64,000 nucleotides of DNA from Diphasiastrum complanatum (GCA_029204225.1 CM055092.1:16144715-16208714), one strand, 5' to 3'. Positions 1-10,915 are shown, counted from the stretch's first letter. Numbers and translations are program-made. Notes: generated by a model from the sequence alone, not told the origin.

Positions 1-1405
1 TATATCAGGACGAGTAGTAGTAAGATAGATCATTCCTTCCATTCCAGCATAGATGATTTCTAATATGACTTTTTCTCACCCACCTTCAAAACCTAGTTCC
101 AAGAAGATGCAAAGCAAACAAGAGATGAAGAGGATTATTCCTTCATGTCACATAGTGATTCGATCCCATGAGAGCAAAGCTTATATCCAAAGTGTTATGG
201 ATGCTTCGATGACATTCTAACCCTAACATCCATAAATCCTAAATCTCCACAATCTAGCTTACTTTTCTTTCTCTCTCTTTTCTCTCACAAAAGATAGCAA
301 CGACATTCAAACATCATCTACATCATCACCTATAGATTCTACAAAACTCGACAAACTGTTGTCTTTAATTGAACTAACTACGAACAATTGAAGGTCTGCA
401 CTATTTTCTAACTAGGCCATACAATAGACTTTTCAGTTATGTTTTGGTTTTTTTAACAATTGACTATTTGCAGATTGAAAAAGTGGATAACTTTGGCAAG
501 AAAGGAATTGCAACCTGTTGATTTGTCTCATGAAATACTTCATTTTTATACTTGAAACAACATTGTGTATACTAGTATTTCCACGGATTTCTGTTCCCTA
601 GACAATTGCATGACACAAAAGATAGATGCCAAATCTTCAAGATATCAACTATTGGCCCGATATCTGGAGTAGGCAAGATCTTGGTGTTGCTTTGATCATG
701 TTCATCGAATCAAAGATTGCGTCACAATGGTCGCCATGTATATGACATAAGGTATAATTTATTAAAAAAATTTGTCTCATTAAAGCCGCTAATAGTCTCC
801 CTCATCTAATATGCAAATTTGTTTTGTAGAAACCAGTCCATGCAAATAATTGCAAATATGAGAGTTGAAGATGTTCAAGCACATGTGTTATTTTGGGAGT
901 TGTTAAACACGTTTCATGTCTAACTATGTGCGTGATCCAGTCACATTTCAAAGATTCATGGCAGACAAGGCACAAAAAAACTGGAATGTTTTCGCATTGT
1001 TTATGGAAAGGATTCTAACACATCGATGGTTGGAAAGGAGAGATTGTGCTTGTTCCATTTTTCGTCGGTGAAACCTTGATTATGGCCATGAAGGCATTAT
1101 CACACTACTTAGGAGGACATAAGTTTTTGAGGTCCAATAAGATCATTTTTGTAAAGAGACCATATGTATTAAATATTCTAGGATGTGGGCCTAAAAATGC
1201 TCCTTTAAGGAGATCCCATTATTCATTGTATGTTGCAAATATAGAGCTAAGTGGTAACAGAGACAATGCACATCCCTTTGATTTTTTGAGCTAGAATTTT
1301 CTTGTTTGGGTCCAAACCATTCTATCTTGGGTGAAACAATGCATCTAACGTAGGCATCCAAGAGTATAGCTACTTGTAGTCCTGTTAAACAACGTTTTGG
1401 ATTCA
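1..1405. other. Unclassified AT-rich sequence
   Basis: No gene or known repeat domain is recognised here. The only sizeable open frame is an 82-residue one at 1046-1294 (+), which has no motif I know and no codon context suggesting a gene. The last five bases, ATTCA at 1401-1405, are the left copy of the target duplication of the LTR element that follows. Confidence 0.5.
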
Positions 1406-1877
1406 TGTTGTGGGTATTTCATGTATACAAATAAATAAGTGGGTCCCGCCACTTAAAATACTGTTGGCCAAGCCTTGCCTAGTGGGCCCCACCACAGTAC
1501 AGTAGAATAATAAGTGCAAGGCACTGGCGTCCTATGTGTATAAGCCCAGCCACCAATGAGCACAAGTAGCAAGTTGTAATTCCCAGGAATAAGAGACTAG
1601 GGGCATAAAACTCTAAAATGACATTAGAGGCCCTAAGTCAAGTTGCAAATAAAAAAGCTAAAAGGGCCCAACTTAAAACTCACATGAATCATGTGAGTGC
1701 CCTTGTGCTTTCTTAGCGCTAATAGATTTAAGTTGTGTTTATTTTAAAGGCTTGGATTAGAATCTTTGCCCCAATGAAGTGGCCAATGAGAGTGAAGGAG
1801 GCTCACCTCTAAAATCTATAAGAGGGAGCCATTTCCTTTGTATTGGAGCATCTTTCGTTCTCTTCTTAATAAAACTC

Positions 1878-1964
<87 letters not shown>

Positions 1965-2148
1965 ACATTGGGATAGAATAGCTTTGGGTAGGCGCTCGGT
2001 CCCCCAAAGCCTTTCTCAACCCATGTGTTCTCTCTCTCCCTCTCTCCACTCCCTTTATCCTCTCTCTCCTCTCCCTCTCTCTTCTTGCTATGCAGGTGAA
2101 GGCGAGGTTGCCAGCGACGGACCCCTATGCTACATCGATGACCCAATA
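1406..2148 (+). repeat. 5' LTR of the 1.4-5.9 kb element
   Basis: It begins TGTTGTGGG and aligns along its full length with 5166-5900, with scattered substitutions. It contains a (TC)n microsatellite at 1886-1961, where most of the length difference from the other LTR lies. Its end is read as ...CCCAATA against ...CCCAACA in the right LTR. Confidence 0.9.
1886..1961 (+). repeat. (TC)n microsatellite inside LTR
   Basis: Pure TC dinucleotide run inside the 5' LTR. The same array is shorter (5646-5708) in the 3' LTR, so it has changed length since insertion. It lies just after an AATAAAA motif, so it may sit close to the transcript end; that placement is inference. Confidence 0.95.
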
Positions 2149-2149
2149 G

Positions 2150-2167
2150 TGGCGCCGTTGGCGGGGA
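2150..2167 (+). other. Primer binding site, tRNA-Asp type
   Basis: The sequence TGGCGCCGTTGGCGGGGA lies one base after the 5' LTR. It matches the complement of the 3' end of plant tRNA-Asp except for one position in the middle. This primer is typical of Tat/Athila-type plant gypsy elements (established knowledge). Confidence 0.85.
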
Positions 2168-2666
2168 GCACCGCACACTCGTTTTGCCACATAGCTTTCT
2201 CAGTCTTTTCCTCTATCTCTCTCTTTCTTCTCTCTCATCATTCTTTTTCATCAAAAAAATCAAATTTTAAGGGTAGAATAGTGTGAGGAGTGTTAGTTTT
2301 TGCCATTTTTTCATGATTTTTTTGTTTGTTTGCACTGTAGGGAGAGATTGTGGGGTTGGAGGATCAGATCCAAGCACCCAATCCCTTCGTTAATCCATAA
2401 AATCCATAAAAATCAGAAGAAGAAAAAAAGTTCAAAATCTGTTTTTGGAGGAAAAAAAGAGAGCCAAAATCCCATCAGATTTTGATTTCTCGAAAACCAG
2501 CAAGAACTAACCTTTGCATGATTGGCAGCAGCTCTAGGGTGAAGTCCTAGACCTGCATAGAAGCCTGTGAAGGTTACTATCCAATAGATTTTGAAAAAAT
2601 AGAGAAAATCCCAAAAAAAATCAAAAATCCTTTGTAAAAATCAAAACAAATTTCAAAACTCAAAAC

Positions 2667-3240
2667 TAACCTTCGCAGAGCTCTCTGAAGTTCCATCTCA
2701 CTAAGACAAGGACACAGAGAAGTCTGCGAGAATTAGATCCCAAAAAAAGTGTCCCTGTGAAGGTTCCCAAGAGCAAAAAATGGCCTAGAACCTTCTCAGA
2801 CAACAAATTTTTGAGTTTCCTTGGGAAGTAACCTTCGTAGAGCTCTCTGAAATTCCATCTCACTGAGACAAGGACACAGAGAAGTCTGCGAGAGTTAGAT
2901 CCCAAAAAAAGTGCCCATGTGAAGGTTCCCAAGAGCAAAAAGTGGCCTAGAACCTTTTCAGACAGCAAATTTTTAAGTTTCCTTGGGAAGTAACTCTTGC
3001 AGCTTGGTAAGCAAGTGGATTTGACTCAGATACAAGCACATACCAGCCTGCAAAGATTAGTTCCCAGAAAATCTCAAAATTTGGCCAAAAACCCCCCAAA
3101 AAATGTAGTTTTTTCAAGATTTTTTGAGTTTCCTACGAAAGTAACTCTTGTAGCTTGGTGAGAAGCTGAATCTGACTCAGATACAAGTGCATACCAGTCT
3201 GCGAGGGTTTGTTCCTAGAAGATCCTAAAATTTCGAGACT
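2667..3240 (+). repeat. Tandem repeat array, about 3.7 units of 150-162 bp
   Basis: Units start at 2667, 2829, 2991 and 3142, each with TAAC(C/T)CTT(C/G)... Spacing is 162, 162 and 151 bp. The first two units are nearly identical; the third and fourth are diverged from them but resemble each other. Each unit carries a short TCTGCGAG(A/G)(A/G)TT-like block. Similar blocks occur at 29370-29640 in the gypsy-G spacer. Open frames across the array simply reflect the repeated sequence. Confidence 0.85.
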
Positions 3241-3263
3241 ACACCTATCGGATCTATCATCTA

Positions 3264-3455
3264 GTGAAGGATTGTGATCCCCCGATTCCCCAACAGATCA
3301 TCATGGCAAAATACTATGTTGGACTGCACAAAAGGATCAGATCTGGTATGGAAGAGTTATCATCCTATGCGTCACTTGCACAACTTTGTAAGGATGTTGC
3401 CTTGATGGAAATTTCACTTGGGAAGAAGGAGTCCGCATCCATAGCACCTAACTGA
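3264..3455 (+). pseudogene. Gag-like fragment
   Basis: A 63-codon frame whose middle reads like the C-terminal part of a plant retrotransposon Gag domain, with KYYVGLHKRIRSGMEEL followed by SYASLAQLCKDVALME. The resemblance is by eye only. It is truncated on both sides and lies directly after the tandem array, where gag would be expected downstream of the leader. Confidence 0.4.
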
Positions 3456-4047
3456 GTGCAGTATGCCATCACCTCTAAGTTGATAGGCATACACCAGTAA
3501 CAGATTTCCCTTAGGATCTTCCACAAATAGACTGGTAGGCTGTTATGGTCCTTCATTGAATTCGGTGACATGCAAGAGGATATAACCAAAACTTCTACCT
3601 TGCCAGTGTTTGTTGAAGAAACTCGTGATTTAGATGGATCAATCTGACATCCATCCTTCTGGTGAGCTCCTTGTTGGCTTGATTCTTCTTGTGACCATTG
3701 AACCGCTAGATCTTGTTGTCGACAATCCTGTTGCTCTGTATTTTGTCCTTTTAACAAGCGTGCATTCTTGATTGGACACCTCGTACTTGGATGATCTCCA
3801 AAGCAGAAGGTACATTCATCTTTTTCAAGAAACTTAATAGAGCGAGCATAAGCTTGCTGACAGCTTGAAGTGCAAGGTTCTGGGTCTTCTGCTGCACTTG
3901 ATCTACTTGACCTTGCTGCACTTTGTTGCCTTGCATGGGGTTCCATTCTTGTTGGATCATTGCTTGTTGTCGACCTTTGTTCCTCTGATTCTCCATCTGG
4001 ATGTCCACACCGAGGGGATCCGTCAACATTTGATCCCTCGCATTCAC
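3365..4047 (-). pseudogene. Antisense-oriented zinc-knuckle fragment
   Basis: Two overlapping minus-strand frames (3365-3946 and 3751-4047) contain a Gln-rich stretch followed by CTFCFGDHPSTRC, a CCHC-like zinc knuckle (C-X2-C-X3-H-X4-C) of the kind found in Gag nucleocapsid. It lies on the strand opposite to the rest of the element. Either this block was inverted inside the element, or the element carries an antisense reading frame as some Tat-type elements do. No protein family could be assigned. Confidence 0.4.
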
Positions 4048-4066
4048 AATGCGGAGTTAATCATCC

Positions 4067-4978
4067 ATGTCGAGATTGCCCGACGAGAAATTCACAAATA
4101 GCCAGGATGCATTTGGCCTATGTAGACTGACATGCACCTGGGGTAACCCTTCCACCTCGAACAAACTACAAAAGAAAAATCTTATGCCACCAGGTTATGA
4201 AACGAGTGACGAAGAGGACAATCTGGCAAAAGTCCCAAAGTGCGCAAAGATACCCTCGGGCAAACAAGTAAAACCATCACAGGAGACAGAGATGGTAGAA
4301 TCCATCATGCCAATGGTAACTGAGGAAGTCAAGAAATTGGCATCCGACGAAGTCCAACGGATTTTATCAAGTCTCTTGGCGCAATCACTACAAAGAATTC
4401 TTAGTGATGAATTACAAAGGGGACTAGCATCAATAGAGCAACTTGAAGGCAATTCGACACAAGATCCAAGGAATAGTGCTATCACGCAGCCTTCAACGGG
4501 GAAGTGCAATGACCAAGAGAAGACTAAAGTTGATGATTGTCTCTCAACGAGCAAGATTCAACCAAAGTCTAATTGTTCCACAATTCAACAGACCCCCAAA
4601 TCAACGCCAATTCGGGGTATATCCATTCTTCAAAGGCCAAATCCAGGGAATCCAAGCCCAAATAGGCCTCTAGTACAGCAAGCACCAGTGCCTACAATGA
4701 CAAAGCCTTGTCCTCAATCTATGATATTGACTATTGAGGAAAGTCGTCAGGTTATGGCATACTTCGAATACTTGGACAGACAAGAGCATCAAGCAAGCAC
4801 GTCATATCCACATTACGAATTGGGGGAGTCTATGACATTGGGACCAGTTGCGCCGATTTATGAAGATCCATTATATCAGCATTTATCTTGGGATCCTCCG
4901 ATGGAATGCCTCGACTACCCAATTGTCAATGAACAAGGTTATCCGGTATGGCCACCAGACCCTTGTGGGTATTATTGA
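4067..4978 (+). CDS. Uncharacterised 303-residue retroelement ORF
   Basis: The longest intact frame inside the element. It has an acidic patch (YETSDEEDNLAK, about residues 44-55), a helical stretch rich in Leu/Ser/Glu repeats (about residues 75-125, possible coiled coil), a Pro/Asn/Gln-rich linker and a Tyr/Pro-rich C-terminus ending PDPCGYY. No protease motif (D-[ST]-G), no RT box and no integrase DDE is present. Position between gag-like material and the 3' LTR suggests it is a Gag C-terminal or accessory protein of the element. The first ATG may not be the true start, because the frame could be fused to upstream gag sequence. Function unknown. Confidence 0.5.
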   Translation: MSRLPDEKFTNSQDAFGLCRLTCTWGNPSTSNKLQKKNLMPPGYETSDEEDNLAKVPKCAKIPSGKQVKPSQETEMVESIMPMVTEEVKKLASDEVQRILSSLLAQSLQRILSDELQRGLASIEQLEGNSTQDPRNSAITQPSTGKCNDQEKTKVDDCLSTSKIQPKSNCSTIQQTPKSTPIRGISILQRPNPGNPSPNRPLVQQAPVPTMTKPCPQSMILTIEESRQVMAYFEYLDRQEHQASTSYPHYELGESMTLGPVAPIYEDPLYQHLSWDPPMECLDYPIVNEQGYPVWPPDPCGYY

Positions 4979-5165
4979 AAATTTGGCAAGTCCAGGTTCT
5001 TGCTGATTAACAATCAATAAAGCCTCAGGTTTTACGTAAGCGAATTCTATCCACATTTTTCCTGAAGCACCCATGTCCCAGCAATAAAAGAACCGACAAC
5101 AGCGCCCCTTCACGACAGTTGCAGCCCAGTGCCGAGGGACCCGCACTACCTTGGGCCGTGGACTC

Positions 5166-5637
5166 TATTGTGGGTATTCCATGTAAACAAATAAATAAGT
5201 GGGTCCCACCACTTAAAATACTGCTGGCCAAACCTTGCCTAGTGGGCCCCGCCACAATACAGTAGAATAATAAGTGCAAGGCACTGGCGTCCTGTGTGTA
5301 TAAGCCCAGCCACCAATGAGCACAAGTAGCAAGTTGTAATTCCTAGGAATAAGAGACTAGGGACTTAAAACATTAAAATGACATTAGAGGCCCTAAGTCA
5401 AGTTGCAAATAAAAAAGCTAAAAGGGCCCAACTTAAAACTCACATGAATCATGTGAGTGCCCTTGTGCTTTCTTAGCACCAATAGATTTAAGTTGTGTTT
5501 ATTTTAAAGGCTTGGATTAGAATCCTTGCCCCAATGAAGTGGCCAATGAGAGTGAAGGAGGCTCACCTCTAAAATCTATAAGAGGGAGCCATTTCCTTTG
5601 TATTGGAGCATCTTTCGTTCTCTTCTTAATAAAACCC

Positions 5638-5712
<75 letters not shown>

Positions 5713-5900
5713 GTTGGGATAGAATAGCTTTGGGCAGGCGCTCAAGCCCCCAAAGCCTTTCTCAACATAGGCGTTCTCTCTCTCCCTCTCTCCACTCTCT
5801 TTATCCTCTCTCTCCTCTCCCTCTCTCTTCTTGCTATGCAGGTGAAGGTGAGGTTGTCGCCCCCAGTGACGGACCCCTATGCTACATTGATGACCCAACA
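5166..5900 (+). repeat. 3' LTR of the 1.4-5.9 kb element
   Basis: Aligned to 1406-2148; the terminal TG is mutated to TA here (TATTGTGGG). It carries the shorter (TC)n array (5646-5708). It is followed immediately by the right target duplication ATTCA at 5901-5905. Confidence 0.9.
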
Positions 5901-6101
5901 ATTCATTTTCTATAACTTGGTACATATCTTCACATGACACATTCACCTCTGATTGAGACTCAATCAATGTTGCATTCAATTGTGCACATTGCTAGATAAA
6001 TGATAGGAACTTCAAGTGCACAAAATCCTGTGATTGTGCATAATATCTCGAATAGCGTACCACACATTTTGTCTTGAAATGATAAACCTATATTCTCAAC
6101 C

Positions 6102-6102
<1 letters not shown>

Positions 6103-6147
<45 letters not shown>
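6103..6147 (+). repeat. (AC)n microsatellite
   Basis: Uninterrupted AC dinucleotide run in the 330-bp spacer between two LTR elements. Confidence 0.95.
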
Positions 6148-6149
<2 letters not shown>

Positions 6150-6236
6150 TAATTGTTAGTCTTGCTTTGCAATGCATTGCATAGTGATAATGAATCTACA
6201 AAAGGTGTTGGAAAACACCCTTGCATATGAGCACCC

Positions 6237-7050
6237 TATTAGATTTCTTATGCTCAGCCTTAAATAAATCATTCAAGTAATGAGCATCCTAAAAACCGAA
6301 GGCCGACTACATGTTTTCAGACCTTCACATTTTTCCCTTTTGAGATTTTTTTGCCTTAACCATTTTTTAGGCACCTTCGCGAAAAAAACGACAAAGTGGC
6401 CAAGTGGCTAGAATGCCTTAGAAACCATTTTAAGGCACCTTCGTCTTTTTCGCCCCTTCGTGAAAAAAGTGACAAAGTGGCCAAAATGCCTTAGAAACCA
6501 TTTCAAGACACCTTCGTCTTTTTCGGTTTTTTCGTTGCCTTCAGTCTAAGGCACCTTCGCCTTCTTCGCTGCCTTCAGTCTAAGAGCGCCTTCGGGATTT
6601 ACGTAAGGGCACCTTCAGAATTCGCATACTTTCAGTCTAAGGGCACCTTCGGGTTTTTCGCGTTTTTGCTACATTGGTAGATCGACGTCTCCAACTTATC
6701 ATCAACCCTAAAAACAGTTGGAGAAACAAATATCATAAGGGCGGTTACCAACTTTGTACATATGCAAAACTGGAGTGAATGGCAGTTAAGGCATGAGATA
6801 TTTTTCTCTCGACACTTGTAAATATATATAATAGCTGAATCAAGCTATGTAAGTGTTAATTGAATTTCTTTTTCAATCAGAGTTATCTGTAGCCATAGTG
6901 CAATTTTTGTCTCACTACTGCGTTGTTCATTTGTGCAATTTGTATGAATCATTCTACTTGAATATTTTCTGCTGCTAACGTTTCCGTTCCTACATGCCTA
7001 CGCTCAAAGCCTCGAGCTTTCATTGCCGGTCATCCCCTAGTTTTATGACA
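6237..7050 (+). repeat. 5' LTR, copia family B
   Basis: Starts TATTAGATTTC (TG to TA change) and ends TTTTATGACA. The last part matches 7638-7934. Between 6368 and 6650 it holds about seven copies of a GGCACCTTCG-like decamer, probably in the U3 region. Related LTR sequence occurs on the minus strand at 34898-35438, 49203-49412 and about 54130-54304. Confidence 0.85.
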
Positions 7051-7062
7051 TGGTATCAAAGC
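7051..7062 (+). other. Primer binding site, initiator tRNA-Met
   Basis: TGGTATCAAAGC directly after the LTR; one mismatch from the usual plant copia primer site TGGTATCAGAGC. Confidence 0.9.
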
Positions 7063-7192
7063 GGGCATTTCAGTAATCTGCATTTCTATTGCTGATTATC
7101 AGTCTTGTTTCTATCAAGACATCTTCTAGCAAACGCGCAGCCAACAATATTCCGACAATCGTTGTTTCTACCAACGATCTCGTTCAACCAGA

Positions 7193-7643
7193 ATGGATCC
7201 ATCATCTAGTTCATCTCTCATTGACAAACTCGATGGAGATAACTACCATCTTTGGAAATTCACGATGAAGGTTATACTTCTAGCCAAATAACTGTGGGAC
7301 ATCGTTGATGGCATAGAGCTCAAACTAGAAGGTGATGCAGCCATCATTACCAAGTGGAGATTGAGAGATGGCAAAGCGTTTGCCATGATCACCCTCAACA
7401 TCAAGGATACTCAGACCAGCCACATACGTGTTGCTCAGACCGCTAAGGATGCATGGGATATCCTAGCAACTCTCTACGACATCAGAGATGTTACTTCCGA
7501 GCATCTGAGAAAGAAAATTTTCACCCTCAGAATGTCTGATGCAGATAGTGTTTCGAGTCATCTCAACATGTTCAAAAATCTTATGGAGCAAATGACTGCA
7601 ACTGGCTCAGTCATAGAAGATTCCAATGCAAAATATATATACT
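7193..7643 (+). pseudogene. Copia Gag N-terminal part, family B
   Basis: The frame opens at the ATG at 7193 with [19 protein letters not shown], the start of a copia Gag (UBN2-type) domain. An in-frame TAA at 7289 interrupts it and an open frame resumes at 7361. The domain is cut at the deletion joint near 7640, after SVIEDSNAKY. The zinc knuckle and everything downstream are missing. The fragment at 26057 starts at about the point where this one stops. Confidence 0.85.
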
Positions 7644-7934
7644 AGCTGAATCAAGCTATGTAAGTGTTAATTGAATTTCTTTTTCAATCAGAGTTATCTG
7701 TAGCCAGCGTTATCACGTTCAGCAAACTGAAGTTATTACTTCAAGCCATTGTACTCACTGTTGATATTAATCAGAGTGCAATTTTTGTCTCAATACTGCG
7801 TTGTTCATTTGCGCAATTTGTATGACTCATTCTACTTGAATATTTTCTGCTGCTAACTGTTGTGTTTCCGTTCCTACATGCCTACGCTCAAAGCCTTGAG
7901 CTTCCGCTATCGGTCATCCCCTAGTTTTACGACA
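7638..7934 (+). repeat. 3' LTR fragment, copia family B
   Basis: Matches the last part of the LTR at 6237-7050; the upstream two thirds are deleted. It has an extra block (about 7710-7770) that is missing from the 5' LTR of the same element but present in the LTR fragment at 49203-49412. Confidence 0.85.
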
Positions 7935-7939
7935 CACCC

Positions 7940-10656
7940 TTGGCAAAATGCTAGGCTCGACGCTTTTGCCTTCGACTATGCAGTTGCTGAGTTGCATATT
8001 GTATGCAACGTTACTTTTGTTTAGGGACATTTCAACCATCTAGTTGTTGTTTTAACCAATAAGAGGTCATGGTTTTTGTTCACAATGATTTTGTTAATAT
8101 AGAAATATACCTAATCTTCTAACATAAGTTGGGGGCTGCACTATATGGTCTAGACATGTTTGAATTGATTGAGGTGTAGGGTTTTAGAAGACAAGATATC
8201 CAATCTAAAGGAGAACGTTTAGGGTTTTAGATATACTAGGCTATCGAGTCTAAAGGTGTAGGATTTTAAATACACCAAGCTGTCAAGTACTCCCACCAAG
8301 AAAAATGTTAAGTGTGACTTTCATGGTTGTGGCAAAACACTTACTTTCAATTAGTCAAGCTACTTTCTATGTTGCTCGTCTTATACCACTTATTTCCTCC
8401 CTTGCATATCTATGTAAACACATTGATACATTTAGTCATGGAGTGCGTGTGTTGTCGATTCTTTGATGGCAAGTGTTCTAAAACTTGCTGTTTAGATTTA
8501 AACACTATTTTAGATTTTTGTTTGAACTTGGAGACAAATAAAATATATTTCTTACAGTTCTCCTATTTCTCTATGATGGACTATCTAGTTTACCATAAAT
8601 GACATAAGGACCATAAATGGATGTACTTGATCCAAGCTACTATAAATTCTATCCCCTAATACAAGCTAGAATTGATCTACACTCAAAAAGCATGCAAGAG
8701 TAGTCAATTTTCAAGTGTTTGAAGGTCAAGAAGGCTTCACACTTGAAATGCATGAAAATTGAGAGACAAATGTTCAAATCTCACTTTTTCTCTTCAATGA
8801 TCCAATACAAATGAGCTACAATGTTGAATTTGACCTAAGATGGCCTGTTTCACATGTGTGGGGCTATACCCAAACTTGTACTTTTGCCACTCATAAGCGC
8901 TCATCCTTGCCCTTGCTCAACCAATGAAATTGCACCACTATAAAAAAAAACCTCGAAATTGGCAAAAATGCAATTTGTCTTCTAAAATTTGACTATTTGC
9001 CTATATAGCTCTTGAAATTAACTATGAGTCAACCTATGCCTATGATTCACATGTGGGAACATGCTCCACATGTGTGGAATGACATTATGTATCCAAAATT
9101 GGCCTAATCAAGCTATATTATGCCATATTTCTCACCCAGAAAACTTGTTTGATGTGGTATATTTTAAGAAATACTCTAACTTAATCCTACGACTATAAAC
9201 AATATTAGTCTAGTCTCTTGACTAAAAACATCTACTTGTTGAGAAGTATGTTCTATGAGAGACTAGAAGGTTGAAACTTACAGCATGGGATTCGAAGCCT
9301 ACCCTTTATACACCCAATGATGGTGGTGCTTCTATGTCTTCGATATACACTTACCATGACCATAGAATTTCATACGTAAACTTATAAAAGTCAATGCTTA
9401 TGTCAAAAAACCTTGCCTTAGCCAAGTTTAGGATCATTACTTGATCCTTCTTTGCTAAATATAAACATGCATCTAGTTTTTTGTTTCACTTACCTATGAG
9501 GAGTTGTACTTTTGAAGCACTTATTACTGCACTTAGTATCTAGCCTTACAATTTATTAACTTTGAGTGGAATTGAAACAATGTCCAACTTTTTACTCATA
9601 CTAATGGAAGGACTAGCACTGATTATGAAGTTATATTATGATATGAGTTATGTCAAAAGTAAAGAACTAGTACTGATTATGAAGTTATATTCTGCTATGA
9701 GTTATGTCAAGTATCAAACTCAATGCTCTAAGTTTAAGATTTCAAAATTTATATGGCATGCAAACCATTCACTGAAACCTTCAATAAAACTTGGTACTAC
9801 TAAGTCCCAATCATGAAGGCAACACATGAGCACCATTGTGTTCTCAGGCATGCAGAATATTCTAGAGATCTACATAAGTTCACAATTGCTGATTCATGAG
9901 CCTTGTTTCAAACTCTCTGAGTTATTCCTTGCAAAAACAAAATGCAAGAGAAACCTGCTTATTTGATAGAAGGGCACATTGAGCAAAAGTGACTATCATT
10001 CATAGGATTTCAAAATGAGTAATGACTTTCTGACTTGCATTGCATACTGTTACATTGAAGACAAATATAGAAATTCTGCATATATTCAGGCTACGTATTA
10101 CTCTCTCATGGCAATGTTGGAACTTTACAGAAAGGGGTGGGTTCTGTTATGTGTCATCCAATATTGTAAGGTGGCAAGGACCCAATTGATCAGGTCAAGA
10201 TCCCAGCAATGCCTTTAAGAACCACAAAGGCCTTCCCATACGCTGTGAAAATTTGAAGACTTTATAGAAATAAATAAATACATGAGAACACAGGAATGAT
10301 ATACCAAGCACAAAATAACAGCAGATCTAAACGTATTCTGATATCATCTCTGACCGTGAAGTAGAGCTTTTAATAGTATTATGTTTGCAACAACGAATCT
10401 AGTTCAACCAATAGGTTTTGTTTGGAAATTTTAAAAGGATACATTTTCTGGTACACGTGCTAATGTGCTGATTAAAAGCTTAAAATTTGCAACATGGTCT
10501 AGAAAAGCCACAATGTCCACACCACTCTTACAAATGTTTTGACAAAGAATGCTTCTTTTCTATGTAATCAATTTGTACAATGCTGTATTATTAGGGTCTC
10601 CTCAACGCTTCAATCTATTTGGTAGTTGCAAAGCTTTGCTAGGGATTGCCATATTT
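7940..10656. other. Intergenic spacer downstream of the ABC gene
   Basis: No gene recognised; open frames are short and featureless. It contains an imperfect direct repeat at about 9606-9713 (listed separately). Confidence 0.5.
9606..9713 (+). repeat. Two-copy direct repeat, 54-bp unit
   Basis: Two adjacent imperfect copies starting at about 9606 and 9660, sharing CTGATTATGAAGTTATATT and GAGTTATGTCAA. It is a simple local duplication. Confidence 0.75.
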
Positions 10657-10662
10657 TTTATT
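10657..10662 (-). terminator. Candidate polyadenylation signal of the ABC gene
   Basis: AATAAA on the minus strand about 255 bp beyond the stop codon at 10916. Distance and orientation suit a plant 3' UTR. Plant signals are loose, so this is only a candidate. Confidence 0.35.
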
Positions 10663-10915
10663 GTCAAACTACTATATTATTGTATTGATCTCTTCGCTTT
10701 TAGCTTTTTGTCTAGCATGCCATTGCAGGCTGCTACATCCTTCCTCTTCTATATGTACAATGAGGAGACGTTTCGCCTTTGCCTAACATATTCGGAGGCA
10801 GTACAATTTGTGCAGAAAGGTGTTTTGCATCCGTCTTTAGTAAAATTGTTGACCAATTTGTCAATCTCCCTTTGCAAAATTTTCTGAGTTTAGCTCAAGT
10901 GGTTGTAAGGTGTTA

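Larger units (their letters stand above)
1406..5900 (+). mobile_element. Complete short gypsy-like LTR retrotransposon (non-autonomous)
   Basis: Two direct repeats (1406-2148 and 5166-5900) enclose a 3.0-kb interior. The element is bounded by identical 5-bp target duplications, ATTCA at 1401-1405 and 5901-5905, so both ends are certain. A primer site complementary to plant tRNA-Asp follows the left LTR. The interior holds a CT-rich leader, a tandem array, a gag-like fragment and a 303-residue open frame. No protease, reverse transcriptase, RNase H or integrase is present, so the element must have moved using enzymes from another element. Its LTRs resemble the family-G gypsy LTR at 33437-34205 in their first few hundred bases, and the sequence just upstream of both 3' LTRs is also alike. 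This points to a G-related element of the tRNA-Asp-primed Tat/Athila type as donor; that assignment is inference. Confidence 0.9.
6237..7934 (+). mobile_element. Deleted copia element, family B (copy 1)
   Basis: The element has a full 5' LTR (6237-7050), a primer site, the start of gag (7193-7640) and then only the last 297 bp of the 3' LTR (7638-7934). Both ends are flanked by CACCC (6232-6236 and 7935-7939), so this is one insertion that later lost its protease-integrase-RT region plus the first two thirds of the 3' LTR. The deletion joint lies in an AT-rich AAATATATAT stretch shared by gag and the LTR. Confidence 0.9.

Noticed and set aside
1757-2176. Long Arg/Glu and Ser/Leu dipeptide frames across the LTR (also at 5539-5979, 18676-19185, 34158-34397, 59760-60026, 61666-62044)
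   Set aside because: They are translations of GA/CT microsatellites and have no coding meaning.
2666-2968. 100-residue minus-strand protein with a duplicated internal block
   Set aside because: The duplication is the 162-bp DNA tandem repeat; no protein family and no other gene signal.
6101-6148. Cys/Val repeat frame ending in (AC)n, and the His/Thr frame at 22323-22541
   Set aside because: Microsatellite translations only.
9562-9816. Possible small gene with an internal protein repeat
   Set aside because: Reflects a local 54-bp duplication; no motif, poor codon context, no neighbours supporting a gene.
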